A DNA stretch of 64,000 nucleotides from contig NC_014391.1 of NCBI RefSeq assembly GCF_000145235.1, positions 868,001 through 932,000 on the forward strand. Direction: 5' to 3'. The position numbers were made by a program, and so were the translations under genes. Positions 20,476 to 29,979 of the stretch are shown one piece after another (positions within the stretch are counted from its first letter, which is position 1; the number at the start of each line of letters is the position of its first letter). A model generated the notes under the pieces. That model did no database searches, had not been told where the DNA came from, and saw only the letters and a program-made list of their open reading frames with translations. This DNA comes from Micromonospora aurantiaca ATCC 27029. Its GTDB lineage: Bacteria; Actinomycetota; Actinomycetes; Mycobacteriales; Micromonosporaceae.

Positions 20476-22095
20476 ATGGAGTCGTTCGGGCCGCTTGCGG
20501 AGCGGATCGTGGAGGCGTTGCTGGAGAGCCGGCCCGGGCTGGCCACCTCCGCCGGGGATCACCGCTACGACGACCGGCTGCCCGATCTCTCCGCCGACGC
20601 CCTCGCCGCCGACCAGGCGATGCTGAAGGACGCCGCCGACGCGCTCGCGGAAATCGACCCGGACGCGCTCGACGTGGCGGAGAGCGTCGACCACGCGCTG
20701 CTCACCAGCCTCGTCGACAGGGGACTGTTCGAGGCCACCGAGATCCGCGGCCACGAGTGGGATCCGCTGCGCCACAATCCGGGGCCGCTGCTGCACGCCC
20801 TGCTGGCCCGTCCCTTCGCCCCGGCCGAGGAGCGCCTGACCAGTCTCGTCGGGCGTCTGTCGGCCGTACCCGATGCGCTGTCGACGGCGCGCGCGACGCT
20901 GCGGGACATGCCGCGGGTCCACGCGGAGACGGCGGTCGGGCAGTTCGCCGGTACGGCGGCGCTGATCCGCGACGAGGTTCCCGGGTTGCTCGCCGAGGCG
21001 CCGGCGATGCGCGATCGGGTCGGCCCGGCGGCCAGCGAGGCGATCGCCGCGCTGGAGGAGTTCGTGGCCTGGCTGCGGCAGGGTCTGGCCGCGGACGCCG
21101 GTCCGGGGCGTGACCCGCGGCTGGGCCGGCGGCGGTGGGAGGCGCGGCTGTGGCACACGCTCGACACCGAGCTGAGCGCCGCCGAGGTGCAGCGCCGCGC
21201 CTGGGCCAACCTCGACCGGGTCACCGAGGAGATCCGCGCGGCGTCGGTCGAGCTGGTCGGTGGTCCGGCCGACGACGAGACGGTACGCCGGGCGCTGGAC
21301 CTGCTGGCCGCCGAGCACCCGGACGACGCCACGATCGTCGACCTCGCCTCGGTCACGCTCGACGAGGCGAGTGACTTCGTCAGCCACCACGACCTGGTCA
21401 GCATGGTCGGCGACCCGTGCGTGATCCAGGAGATGCCGGAGTTCGCGCGCGGCGTGGCGGTGGCCTACTGCGACTCGCCGGGCCCGCTGGAGACGGCCGA
21501 CGTGCCGACGTTCTACTGCATCTCGCCCACCCCGGCGGACTGGCCGGCGCAGCGGGTCGAGTCGTTCTACCGCGAGTACAACGACCACATGATCCGCAAC
21601 CTGACCGTGCACGAGGCGATGCCGGGTCACTTCCTCCAGCTTGCCCACGCCCGCCGGTACGACGGCCCGACCCGGGTACGCGCGCTCACCGAGTCGGGCG
21701 TGTTCGTCGAGGGCTGGGCGGTCTACGCCGAGGAGCTGATGGCGGGGCTCGGCTTCGGCGGGCTGCCGGTGCGGTTGCAGCAGCTCAAGATGCAGCTCCG
21801 GATGACCATCAACGCGCTGCTGGACCAGCTCGTGCACTGCGACGACATGCCCGAGTCCGAGGCGATGGCGCTGATGACCGGGCGCGGCTTCCAGGAGGAG
21901 GGCGAGGCGGCCGGCAAGTGGCGGCGGGCGCTGCTCACCTCGACGCAGCTCTCCACGTACTTCGTCGGCTACAGCGAGATGGCCGACATCGCCGCCGCCC
22001 GGCCGGACGGCGTGACGGTGCGCGACTGGCACGACGCCATGCTGGCGCACGACTGCCCGCCGCCGCGCCACCTGCGGACACTGCTGGGGGTGTGA
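20476..22095 (+). CDS. DUF885-family putative metallopeptidase
   Basis: A 539-aa cytoplasmic protein of the DUF885 family, built mostly of helices. The HExxxGH zinc-binding motif is present (VHEAMPGH; His379, Glu380, His385) with a downstream Glu (EGWAVYAEEL) as probable third ligand. DUF885 proteins are related to carboxypeptidase-Taq/M3-like peptidases; a substrate cannot be named. TAGGGT (20464-20469) ends six bases before ATG 20476, indicating a leaderless mRNA. Confidence 0.92.
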   Translation: MESFGPLAERIVEALLESRPGLATSAGDHRYDDRLPDLSADALAADQAMLKDAADALAEIDPDALDVAESVDHALLTSLVDRGLFEATEIRGHEWDPLRHNPGPLLHALLARPFAPAEERLTSLVGRLSAVPDALSTARATLRDMPRVHAETAVGQFAGTAALIRDEVPGLLAEAPAMRDRVGPAASEAIAALEEFVAWLRQGLAADAGPGRDPRLGRRRWEARLWHTLDTELSAAEVQRRAWANLDRVTEEIRAASVELVGGPADDETVRRALDLLAAEHPDDATIVDLASVTLDEASDFVSHHDLVSMVGDPCVIQEMPEFARGVAVAYCDSPGPLETADVPTFYCISPTPADWPAQRVESFYREYNDHMIRNLTVHEAMPGHFLQLAHARRYDGPTRVRALTESGVFVEGWAVYAEELMAGLGFGGLPVRLQQLKMQLRMTINALLDQLVHCDDMPESEAMALMTGRGFQEEGEAAGKWRRALLTSTQLSTYFVGYSEMADIAAARPDGVTVRDWHDAMLAHDCPPPRHLRTLLGV

Positions 22096-22128
22096 CGGCC
22101 ACCGCCCGGGCGGCGACCCGGCCGGCGG

Positions 22129-22956
22129 TCACCGCCCGGCGGCGACCGCGTCGATCAGCCAGCGCGACAGGGAGTACGCGGGCGGCAGCTCGGCGGGCAG
22201 CGCATCCACCGGGAACCAACGCGCCTCGGTCAGCTCGATGCCGTCGACGACGGGTTCGGCGGCCGGGTCGGTCACCTCGGCGGTGAAACCGGCGAGCAGC
22301 GTGCCCGGCCCGGACAGCGCCCACGGCTGGCTGTCCACGTAGACCGGTCGCCGCAGCGTCAGGCCGACCTCCTCGGCGACCTCGCGGTGCACCGCCGCCT
22401 CCAGCGACTCGCCCGCCTCGACGAACCCGGCGACGAGTGCCCACAGCTGCGTCGGCCCCTGCGCGTGCCGGACCAGCAGCAGTTCGTCGACGCCGCCGGC
22501 CGGGCCGGGGCGGGTGATCGCGGTCAGCACCGCGACGGACAGCGGCACGAACACCGTCAGCCCGCAGTCCGGGCAGCGCCGCGCGGTCTCGCCCGGCACG
22601 TCGGCCAGCTCGGCCCGGCACGCGCCGCACCACCTGTGGGTACGCCGCCAGGTGACCACGGCGAGCGCCCGTCCGGCCAGGTCGGCGCGGGGTGCGGGCA
22701 GCTCGGCGGCGAGGCCGCGCCAGCCGCGCCACGGGCCGGGAAGCGACTCCGGATCGGCCACCTCGGCCGCCCACGCCGGGACGCCGTCGAGCGTGCCGAC
22801 CGGGATCCAGGCGAGGTCGCCGGGCAGCGCGCCGATCCGCAGCGGCTGCTCGTCCGGGCCGGTCAGCAGCTTCCGTCCGGCCACCGGCAGCGCCAGGTCG
22901 TCCGGCTCCGGCGGCCGCCCGTGATCGGCAGCAGGCAGGAACCCGGGCGGGGTCAC
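22129..22956 (-). CDS. nudC: NAD(+) diphosphatase NudC
   Basis: Nudix hydrolase that cleaves NAD(H), and in several bacteria removes NAD caps from RNA. The 275-aa protein has a zinc ribbon with Cys110, Cys113, Cys128 and Cys131, then the Nudix box at about 177-199 (GFVEAGESLEAAVHREVAEEVG) and the NudC signature SQPW. The GTG start at 22956 overlaps the stop of the upstream lipoprotein gene (GTGA), so the two form one transcription unit. Confidence 0.94.
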   Translation of the reverse strand: MTPPGFLPAADHGRPPEPDDLALPVAGRKLLTGPDEQPLRIGALPGDLAWIPVGTLDGVPAWAAEVADPESLPGPWRGWRGLAAELPAPRADLAGRALAVVTWRRTHRWCGACRAELADVPGETARRCPDCGLTVFVPLSVAVLTAITRPGPAGGVDELLLVRHAQGPTQLWALVAGFVEAGESLEAAVHREVAEEVGLTLRRPVYVDSQPWALSGPGTLLAGFTAEVTDPAAEPVVDGIELTEARWFPVDALPAELPPAYSLSRWLIDAVAAGR

Positions 22957-23645
22957 GACGTGGACGGGCGGCGGTCCACCACGCCGGCGCCGTCCGGGAC
23001 CGCGAACGCGGCCGCCTCGACGCTCTCGGTGTAGCGGCTCAGCGTCACCTCGGTGGGCTTGCCGTCGAGCGTGCCGGAGAAGCTTCCCAGCACACCCTCG
23101 TTCGTCACGCAGGCGTTGAAGCGCTCCCCGTCGTGGGTGACGTCGACGCAGGTGGCGTGGTGTCCGGCGAGAGTGGTGTCGCTCTGCTCGATGACCGCCT
23201 CCGGCGCCAGCGCCGCCTCGGTGAGCAGCCGGATCACCGCGGGCGGCGTGACCAGGCCCTGCTTGCGTGCCTCGTCGTAGACGATCACCGACGGCTTCCC
23301 CGCGGTGAGCACGGGCGGCGAGACGGTGCAGGAGGTACGGGCGGCCGTGCTCGCGCACCGGGTCACCGACTCCTGCGTCACCGTGATCTTGCCGCCGGGC
23401 CAGGTGTACGTGGACCGCAGCGGCTTCTTGGTCTGCGCGATCGAGGCGGTCCGGCCGCCGTCGATCTGGTAGTCGGCGGCCCAGGTCTGCTCCAGCGCCC
23501 GGTCCATCCGCGCGGCGAGGTCGTTGACCAGGTCGGCGCGACCGAGCGCGACGTTCGCGTCGTCCAGGGCCTGACAGCCGGTGACCGAGAGCGACGCGAT
23601 GACCGAGGCGGCGAGCACGCGGAGAGTCGTCGAGGCGGCAGGCAT
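22953..23645 (-). CDS. Exported lipoprotein of unknown function
   Basis: A 230-aa protein with a lipoprotein signal (lipobox SVTGC), then a mainly beta domain with four or more Cys (CASTAARTSC, ATCVDV, FNACV), suggesting disulfides outside the membrane. I do not recognise the family. The ATG at 23645 is preceded by AAGG nine bases upstream. The stop overlaps the nudC start by four bases. It is divergent from eno. Confidence 0.82.
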   Translation of the reverse strand: MPAASTTLRVLAASVIASLSVTGCQALDDANVALGRADLVNDLAARMDRALEQTWAADYQIDGGRTASIAQTKKPLRSTYTWPGGKITVTQESVTRCASTAARTSCTVSPPVLTAGKPSVIVYDEARKQGLVTPPAVIRLLTEAALAPEAVIEQSDTTLAGHHATCVDVTHDGERFNACVTNEGVLGSFSGTLDGKPTEVTLSRYTESVEAAAFAVPDGAGVVDRRPSTS

Positions 23646-23698
23646 GATGCCCAGCCTTGTCGATCGACGCAACGTCTCGCAAACCGGTTGCCGGTTGA

Positions 23699-25141
<1,443 letters not shown>

Positions 25142-25169
25142 GCGAGCGCTCCGGGGGAGGGGTGTGACG

Positions 25170-25805
25170 ATGCAGCAGCGCCGCACACCGGGTGGCCAGC
25201 GGCCCGCCCGCCGGCCGGGTCAGCCCGGCCGGACGGGCGGTGCCCGGGTCCGGTCCACGGCACGCGACAACGGCGTCCGCGCGGAGGCGCGCGCCGCCGG
25301 CCGGTCACCCGGCGCGTCCCGTGCCGCCGACGGCGTACGCTCCGCGAGCCGCCCCGCCGCGGCCCGGCGTACCGCCGCCGGTGGCCCGGTCAAGCGGCTC
25401 ACCGCACCCCAACCCCGGCGCTTCACCGGGCGCGCCACGGTGCTGTTCGCGGTGCTGATCGCGCTCGCCCTGGCGTACACCTATCCGGTCCGGGTCTACC
25501 TGGACCAGCAGGCCGACATCGAGCGGATGGAGGCGGCGCAGGCCGCCCAGCGGGCCGAGATCGACCGGCTCACCGCCGAGGCGGCCAAGTGGAAGGACCC
25601 GGAGTACGTCAAGACGCAGGCCCGGGAGCGGTTCTTCATGGGCAAGCCGGGCGAGACGCTGCTCGTGGTGCTCTCCGACCCGGAGGGCGCCGCGAAGGAC
25701 GCCGGCAAGGGCGCGAAGCCGGGGGCGCCGAAGCCGCCCGAGCCCTGGTACGACACCCTGTGGGGGAGCGTGCGGGCGGCCAACGCCGAGCGCCCCGACA
25801 AGTGA
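25170..25805 (+). CDS. ftsB: FtsB/DivIC-type septum formation initiator
   Basis: Bitopic division protein that bridges FtsL and FtsQ in the divisome. The 211-aa protein has a long basic, Ala/Arg-rich cytoplasmic N-terminus (1-80), one transmembrane helix (ATVLFAVLIALALAYTYPV), a short coiled coil (about 110-145) and the family motif PEYVKTQARERFFMGKPGE. The location directly after eno is typical of actinobacteria. ATG 25170 is chosen because GGAGG lies nine bases upstream; an in-frame GTG two codons earlier is possible. Confidence 0.93.
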   Translation: MQQRRTPGGQRPARRPGQPGRTGGARVRSTARDNGVRAEARAAGRSPGASRAADGVRSASRPAAARRTAAGGPVKRLTAPQPRRFTGRATVLFAVLIALALAYTYPVRVYLDQQADIERMEAAQAAQRAEIDRLTAEAAKWKDPEYVKTQARERFFMGKPGETLLVVLSDPEGAAKDAGKGAKPGAPKPPEPWYDTLWGSVRAANAERPDK

Positions 25806-25828
25806 GCTTTGATTCGAGAGGCACTTCC

Positions 25829-26386
25829 TTGAGCGTCGTACCACCGCAGGAGCCGGCGGCGGACTCCGTACCCCCGCCGGAACGCCAGCCGGCCACCGAG
25901 GCCGACCTGGCCGCGGTGGCCGCGCAGCTCGGACGCCCGCCTCGCGGCACCCGCGCGGTGGCCCACAGGTGTCCCTGCGGCCTGCCCGACGTGGTGGAGA
26001 CGACGCCCCGGCTGGCGGACGGCACGCCGTTCCCGACGCTGTTCTACCTGACCTGCCCGCGTGCCACGGCGGCGTGCAGCCGGCTGGAGTCGGCCGGGCT
26101 GATGAAGGAGATGGCCGAGCGGCTCGCCGAGGATCCGGAGCTGGCGGCGCGGTACCGGGCGGCGCACGAGGACTACCTGACCCGCCGGGAGGCGATCGGG
26201 GAGGTGCCGGAGATCGCGGGCATCTCGGCCGGCGGCATGCCGGGGCGGGTGAAGTGCCTGCACGTGCACCTCGGGCACGCGCTCGCGGCCGGGCCGGGGG
26301 TCAACCCGTTCGGCGACGAGACGCTGGCGCTCGTGGAGAAGTGGTGGGCGGCCGGCCCCTGCGTGGACGTGCCCGCGGTCCAGTGA
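25829..26386 (+). CDS. DUF501 domain-containing protein
   Basis: A 185-aa protein of the DUF501 family, which regularly lies between ftsB and ppx in actinobacteria. It has three recognisable blocks: GTRAVAHRCPCGLPDVVETTPRL, PTLFYLTCPRATAACSRLE and GRVKCLHVHLGHALAAGPGVNPFGDE, with conserved Cys and His that could bind metal. The function is unknown. TTG 25829 has GAGAGG upstream; an alternative GTG at 25802 overlaps the ftsB stop (GTGA) and would add nine residues. Confidence 0.9.
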   Translation: MSVVPPQEPAADSVPPPERQPATEADLAAVAAQLGRPPRGTRAVAHRCPCGLPDVVETTPRLADGTPFPTLFYLTCPRATAACSRLESAGLMKEMAERLAEDPELAARYRAAHEDYLTRREAIGEVPEIAGISAGGMPGRVKCLHVHLGHALAAGPGVNPFGDETLALVEKWWAAGPCVDVPAVQ

Positions 26387-26387
26387 G

Positions 26388-26897
26388 ATGAGCGCCGACG
26401 AGATCACTGTGCGCCGGGCCCGCACCACCGACGTCCGCGGCATCCGGCGGCTGGTGGACACCTACACCGACGACCGGCGGCTGCTCAGCAAGGCGACTGT
26501 GACGCTGTACGAGGACGTGCAGGAGTTCCGGGTCGCGGTGACGTCTGACGGCACGGTGGTCGGCTGCGGCGCGCTGCACGTCATGTGGGAGGACCTGGCC
26601 GAGATCCGGACGGTGGCGGTCGACCCGTCCTGCCGGGGCCACAAGATCGGGCACCGGATCGTCGGCGGGCTGATCGACGCGGCACGGGAGCTGGGCATCG
26701 CCCGGATCTTCGTGCTGACGTTCGAGACCGGCTTCTTCGGCTCGTTCGGCTTCCGCGAGATCGACGGCGCGCCCGTGCCGCAGCCGGTGTACGAGCAGCT
26801 CCTGCGCTCGTACGACGAGGGTGTCGCGGAGTTCCTGGACCTGGAACGGGTCAAGCCCAACACCCTGGGCAACACCCGCATGCTGCTGCGCCTCTGA
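26388..26897 (+). CDS. argA: Amino-acid N-acetyltransferase, short ArgA type
   Basis: GNAT-fold protein of 169 aa resembling the short actinobacterial N-acetylglutamate synthases (Rv2747 type) that make N-acetylglutamate for arginine synthesis. Visible features are ITVRRARTTDVRGIRRLVD, VVGCGALHVMWEDLAEIRTVAV, the acetyl-CoA loop CRGHKIGHRIV and the FGFREID end. ATG 26388 is one base after the DUF501 stop, so it is in the same transcript. A different amino-acid acetyltransferase activity cannot be excluded. Confidence 0.85.
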   Translation: MSADEITVRRARTTDVRGIRRLVDTYTDDRRLLSKATVTLYEDVQEFRVAVTSDGTVVGCGALHVMWEDLAEIRTVAVDPSCRGHKIGHRIVGGLIDAARELGIARIFVLTFETGFFGSFGFREIDGAPVPQPVYEQLLRSYDEGVAEFLDLERVKPNTLGNTRMLLRL

Positions 26898-26927
26898 CCG
26901 TGCGCGGGCTGCCGTAGGGTGGGCGCC

Positions 26928-27869
26928 GTGAGTGCGCGTGTGGCCGCCATCGACTGCGGGACCAACTCGATCCGACTGCTGATCGCCGACCTGCCCGAGG
27001 CGTCGGCCGGGGACTCGTCGCCGCTGCGCGACGTCAGCCGGCGGATGGAGATCGTCCGACTGGGGCAGGGCGTCGACCAGACCGGCATGCTCGCGCCGGA
27101 GGCCATCGAGCGGACCCGCGTGGCGCTCGCCGACTACGCGGCGGAGATCGAGAAGTCCGGCGCCGAGCGGGTACGCATGTGCGCCACCTCGGCCTCCCGC
27201 GACGCCTCCAACGCCGCCGACTTCCGCACCATGGTCGAGCGCACGCTCGGCGTACCGCCCGAGGTGGTGACAGGCGACGAGGAGGCACGCCTGTCGTTCA
27301 CCGGCGCGGTGCGCGGCCTGCCTGCCGATGCAGAGCCGCCGTACCTGGTGGTCGACATCGGCGGCGGTTCGACCGAGTTCGTCGTCGGCACCCGCGCCGA
27401 CGGGGTGCGCGGCGCTATCTCGGTGGACATCGGCTGCGTCCGGATGACCGAACGGCACCTGCACGACGATCCGCCGACAGCGGCGCAGATCGCCGCCGCC
27501 GAGTCCGACATCGCCGCCGCCGTCGACCGCGCGCTCGCCGCCGTGCCCGGCCGCGAGGCCGCCACGCTGGTCGGGCTCGCCGGTTCGGTCACCACAGTGG
27601 TCGCCCTGGCGCAAGGGCTCCGGGAGTACGACCCCAGCCGCATCCACCACGCCCGCGTCTCGTACGAGCAGGTGGCCGAGGTGACAGCCGACCTGCTCGG
27701 CAAGAGCAGTGAGCAGCGGCTGGCGTACCCGGTGATGCACCCCGGGCGGGCCGACGTGATCGGCGCCGGCGCGCTGGTGCTGCGAGTGATCATGGAGCGG
27801 GCCGGGATGCCGTCGGTGGTCGCCTCCGAGCACGACATCCTCGACGGCATAGCTTGGAGCCTCGCCTAG
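26928..27869 (+). CDS. ppx: Ppx/GppA phosphatase (exopolyphosphatase family)
   Basis: A 313-aa member of the ASKHA superfamily that hydrolyses polyphosphate or pppGpp. Phosphate-binding motifs are present: AIDCGTNSIRLLIAD, ATSASRDASNA, EVVTGDEEARLSFTGA, LVVDIGGGSTEFVVG and LVGLAGSVTTVVALAQG. TAGGGT (26915-26920) ends seven bases before GTG 26928, so this GTG is preferred over one at 26919 that overlaps the -10 box. Confidence 0.93.
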   Translation: MSARVAAIDCGTNSIRLLIADLPEASAGDSSPLRDVSRRMEIVRLGQGVDQTGMLAPEAIERTRVALADYAAEIEKSGAERVRMCATSASRDASNAADFRTMVERTLGVPPEVVTGDEEARLSFTGAVRGLPADAEPPYLVVDIGGGSTEFVVGTRADGVRGAISVDIGCVRMTERHLHDDPPTAAQIAAAESDIAAAVDRALAAVPGREAATLVGLAGSVTTVVALAQGLREYDPSRIHHARVSYEQVAEVTADLLGKSSEQRLAYPVMHPGRADVIGAGALVLRVIMERAGMPSVVASEHDILDGIAWSLA

Positions 27870-27899
27870 CCCTCATCTTCTCGCCCGCCCCTTCGGCGG

Positions 27900-27957
27900 T
27901 GATCAAGGAGTTTGTGTCAGATCCGGACGCCTCCGGGTACGCAAAGTCCTTGGTCGA
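27900..27957. repeat. Palindromic element, family B, copy 2
   Basis: Arms near gatcaaggagtttg (27901-27914) and caaagtccttggtcga (27942-27957) are imperfect complements. It is related to 20368-20424 and lies between the convergent ppx and HTH genes. Confidence 0.75.
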
Positions 27958-27971
27958 CGGGACGGGCGGGG

Positions 27972-28163
27972 TTAGTCCGTCGCCAGGTCGGGGCGGTGTT
28001 CCCTGATCCACTTCTCGACGTCGGACTTCCGCCAGATCTGGCCCATCCGGAGCACCTGATAGGGCGCGGGGAAGTCGCGTCGCGAAGCGACCACTGACGC
28101 GCGGGCACGCGAGACGCCACCGAGCATGTCTCGGATCTCAGCGATTCCCACGAACTCGACCAC
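27972..28163 (-). CDS. Small AlpA/MerR-like helix-turn-helix DNA-binding protein
   Basis: A 63-aa protein that is only a winged helix-turn-helix of the AlpA/excisionase type: VGIAEIRDMLGGVSRARASV (HTH), DFPAPYQVLRMGQIWRKSDVEKWI (wing). AlpA proteins regulate or direct excision, but no integrase is nearby, so a local repressor role is more likely. TACCGT (28175-28170) plus six bases leads to GTG 28163, indicating a leaderless mRNA. Three operator-like repeats lie in the shared upstream region. Confidence 0.85.
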   Translation of the reverse strand: MVEFVGIAEIRDMLGGVSRARASVVASRRDFPAPYQVLRMGQIWRKSDVEKWIREHRPDLATD

Positions 28164-28170
28164 CTCTTGA

Positions 28171-28235
28171 CGGTAGGTAGCAGCGATTGACTCGCGATCG
28201 GTAACAGCGATCGGAGTTGACGATCGGTAACAGCG
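28171..28235. promoter_or_regulatory. Three direct operator-like repeats between divergent genes
   Basis: The 15-mer cgatcggtaacagcg occurs at 28195-28209 and 28221-28235, with a variant cggtaggtagcagcg at 28171-28185 (periods 24 and 26 bp). The left copy covers the -10 of the HTH gene. The right copy lies between -35 and -10 of the divergent gene. Autoregulation by the HTH protein is inferred. Confidence 0.6.
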
Positions 28236-28251
28236 CGAGCACGATCGGGGG
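28217..28251 (+). promoter_or_regulatory. Promoter of the Cys-rich small protein gene
   Basis: TTGACG (28217-28222), a 17-bp spacer, CACGAT (28240-28245), six bases, then ATG 28252. This is the best complete -35/-10 pair in the window and gives a leaderless transcript. Confidence 0.7.
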
Positions 28252-28539
28252 ATGACCGTGAGGAACTGTTCTCCCGTACCCGATCGCAGTCGCCGTGTCG
28301 TGCGGCCGCACGTGCCGATGCGGCCCCTCTGGTTGTGCCGGGTGTGCGCGGCACCCTGGCCGTGCCAGCCGGCCCGCCTGTTGCTGCTGCTGGACTACCG
28401 GCGCGACCGCGTCGCCCTGTCCATCCACATGGCGGGCTGCCTGTTCGACGCCACCGCCGACCTGATGGCCGCCAACCCGAACCCGGCCGACCTGTTCGAC
28501 CGTTTCATCGGGTGGACCGCCCGTCCTTCCTCCCGGTGA
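28252..28539 (+). CDS. Small Cys-containing protein of unknown function
   Basis: A 95-aa protein with an N-terminal basic stretch, then RPLWLCRVCAAPWPCQPAR with three closely spaced Cys that could bind a metal, and a helical C-terminal part (LFDATADLMAANPNPADLFDRFIGW). The family looks conserved in Micromonospora-type genomes but I cannot assign a function. An internal ATG at codon 23 is an alternative start, yet the promoter fits ATG 28252. It is divergent from the HTH gene and shares its operator region. Confidence 0.75.
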   Translation: MTVRNCSPVPDRSRRVVRPHVPMRPLWLCRVCAAPWPCQPARLLLLLDYRRDRVALSIHMAGCLFDATADLMAANPNPADLFDRFIGWTARPSSR

Positions 28540-28565
28540 ACAAGGCCGGGCAAAGTGCTGTGTGA

Positions 28566-28602
28566 TTGACGGTAGTGTGGATTGCGCACTAGTGTGCGGA
28601 GC
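28566..28602 (+). promoter_or_regulatory. Promoter and operator-like repeats of the PadR gene
   Basis: TTGACG (28566-28571), an 18-bp spacer, TAGTGT (28590-28595), seven bases, then GTG 28603. TAGTGTG is repeated at 28573 and 28590, and CACTAGTG is palindromic, as expected for an autoregulated PadR site. Confidence 0.65.
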
Positions 28603-28935
28603 GTGGATACCACGCAGCTCCTCAAGGGCGTGCTCGACCTGGCGGTGCTCGCCGTGCTCAAGGACGAGGACGGATACGGCTACGACATCCTGCGGCGGCT
28701 GCGTGAGGCCGGCCTCACCGAGGTCGGCGACGCCTCGGTCTACGGCACGCTGCGCCGGCTGTTCGCCGCAGGCCTGCTCACCACGTACGTGGTGCCGAGC
28801 GAGTCCGGGCCGCACCGCAAGTACTACTCGCTGAACACGGCCGGGCGTGACCAGCTCACCCGCTCCGGCAAGACCTGGCGCTCGTTCGCCACCACCATGG
28901 ACGCACTGCTCGACGATCGGGGGATGGCGGCATGA
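28603..28935 (+). CDS. PadR-family transcriptional regulator
   Basis: A 110-aa winged-helix regulator. It has the PadR core (LLKGVLDLAVLAVLKDEDGYGYDILRRLREAGL, SVYGTLRRLFAAGLLTTY, GPHRKYYSLNTAGRDQL) and a short C-terminal dimerisation helix. Members usually repress their own operon. The stop overlaps the next ATG (ATGA), and PadR followed by a DUF1700 membrane protein is a recurrent pair, so the regulator probably controls its partner. Confidence 0.93.
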   Translation: MDTTQLLKGVLDLAVLAVLKDEDGYGYDILRRLREAGLTEVGDASVYGTLRRLFAAGLLTTYVVPSESGPHRKYYSLNTAGRDQLTRSGKTWRSFATTMDALLDDRGMAA

Positions 28936-29897
28936 CCGTCACTGGGCAGGAGATCACGGACTACGTCGACCGGGTACGCGCGGCGCTCGCCGACCTGCCG
29001 CCGGGGGTCCGCGACGAGCTGACCGAGGACCTGCCGGAACACCTCGCCGAGGTGGCCGCCGAGGGCGAGGGCGCGCTCGTGGACCGGCTGGGCACCCCCG
29101 AGGCGTACGCGGCCGAACTGCGTGCCGCCGCCGGCGCCGGGGAGGGGCGGCGACCGGCGCGCTTCCACCGCCTGGCCGAGGCGCGGGATCAGGCGGCCAC
29201 TCAGATACGTCTGCTGGATCGTCAGCTCGGCCCGGTGCTGGGGCACGAGACGGTGAGCGACTTCCTGCGCCCGCTGCGCCCGGCCTGGTGGCTGGTGCGT
29301 GGCTGGCTGGCCGCGCTGCTGATCAGCGTCATGGTGGACGGTGGCCGGCCCGGTCTGCTGCCCCGGCCGAACGACAACGCGTCGGCCGGCCTGCTGCTGC
29401 TCATCGGCGCGGTGGTCGCGTCACTGTGGCTCGGCCGCCGTTCCGCGGGCTTCACCGGCTGGCCGCGCCGCCTGCACCGGCTGGGTACGGCCGCGCTGCT
29501 GCTCTTCGGCTTCGCGGTGCTCGTCGATGTGGACCGGAACGCCAGCTCCGACGTCTACAGCGGCTACGAGCAGACGTCGGTGGACCGGCGGTACGACCGG
29601 ATCGAGGACGTCTTCGTCTACGACCAGCAGGGGCGGCTGATCCGCGACGCGCAGCTGTTCGACCAGAACGGCGTGCCGATCCGGCTCGGCTGGCCGAACT
29701 GCCTGGACTCGTCCGGCGCCGTGCCCGCGCCCCGCAACGCCTACCCGTACTGCCCGGAGCTGGCACCGTTCGGCGCACCGGCCTCCCCGTCGATCGCCCC
29801 GCCCGCACCCGCACCCACAGGCAGCGCCACCCCGACCGCGCCCGCCACGCCCGCGCCCAGCACCAGCGCTTCCCCGGAACCCACGTCAACGCGATAG
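28932..29897 (+). CDS. DUF1700/HAAS-domain membrane protein paired with PadR
   Basis: A 321-aa protein. Residues 1-65 form a helical HAAS/DUF1700 domain (YVDRVRAALADLPPGVRDELTEDLPEHLAEV). Three hydrophobic segments (about 118-205) follow, then an extracytoplasmic domain (SVDRRYDRIEDVFVYDQQGRLIRD) and a Pro/Ala/Thr/Ser-rich tail (about 275-321). HAAS proteins are often cotranscribed with PadR and are thought to sense signals at the membrane. The function is not established. Confidence 0.85.
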   Translation: MTVTGQEITDYVDRVRAALADLPPGVRDELTEDLPEHLAEVAAEGEGALVDRLGTPEAYAAELRAAAGAGEGRRPARFHRLAEARDQAATQIRLLDRQLGPVLGHETVSDFLRPLRPAWWLVRGWLAALLISVMVDGGRPGLLPRPNDNASAGLLLLIGAVVASLWLGRRSAGFTGWPRRLHRLGTAALLLFGFAVLVDVDRNASSDVYSGYEQTSVDRRYDRIEDVFVYDQQGRLIRDAQLFDQNGVPIRLGWPNCLDSSGAVPAPRNAYPYCPELAPFGAPASPSIAPPAPAPTGSATPTAPATPAPSTSASPEPTSTR

Positions 29898-29906
29898 AGC
29901 GCGCGC

Positions 29907-29974
29907 GATCCCGCGAGATCTTGGTACGAAACGGCCCTCATAGGGGCCGGAATCCTCCAAGATCTCGCGGGATC
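29907..29974. repeat. Palindromic element, family D, copy 2
   Basis: Perfect 18-bp arms (gatcccgcgagatcttgg at 29907-29924; complement at 29957-29974) enclose an inner ggccc/ggggcc palindrome. It lies between the convergent DUF1700 and antitoxin genes and may also act as terminator. Confidence 0.85.
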
Positions 29975-29979
29975 CGCTG

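Noticed and set aside
25802..25828. GTG 25802 as start of the DUF501 gene
   Set aside because: It overlaps the ftsB stop and lacks a Shine-Dalgarno; TTG 25829 has one, so the shorter form was preferred, without certainty.
27972..28163. Excisionase of an integrated element
   Set aside because: No integrase, relaxase or attachment duplication nearby, and tRNA-Leu at 40020 shows no duplicated 3' end.
28171..28235. CRISPR-like repeats
   Set aside because: Repeats are 15 bp with 9-11 bp spacers, only three copies, and sit on promoters; no cas genes are in the window.
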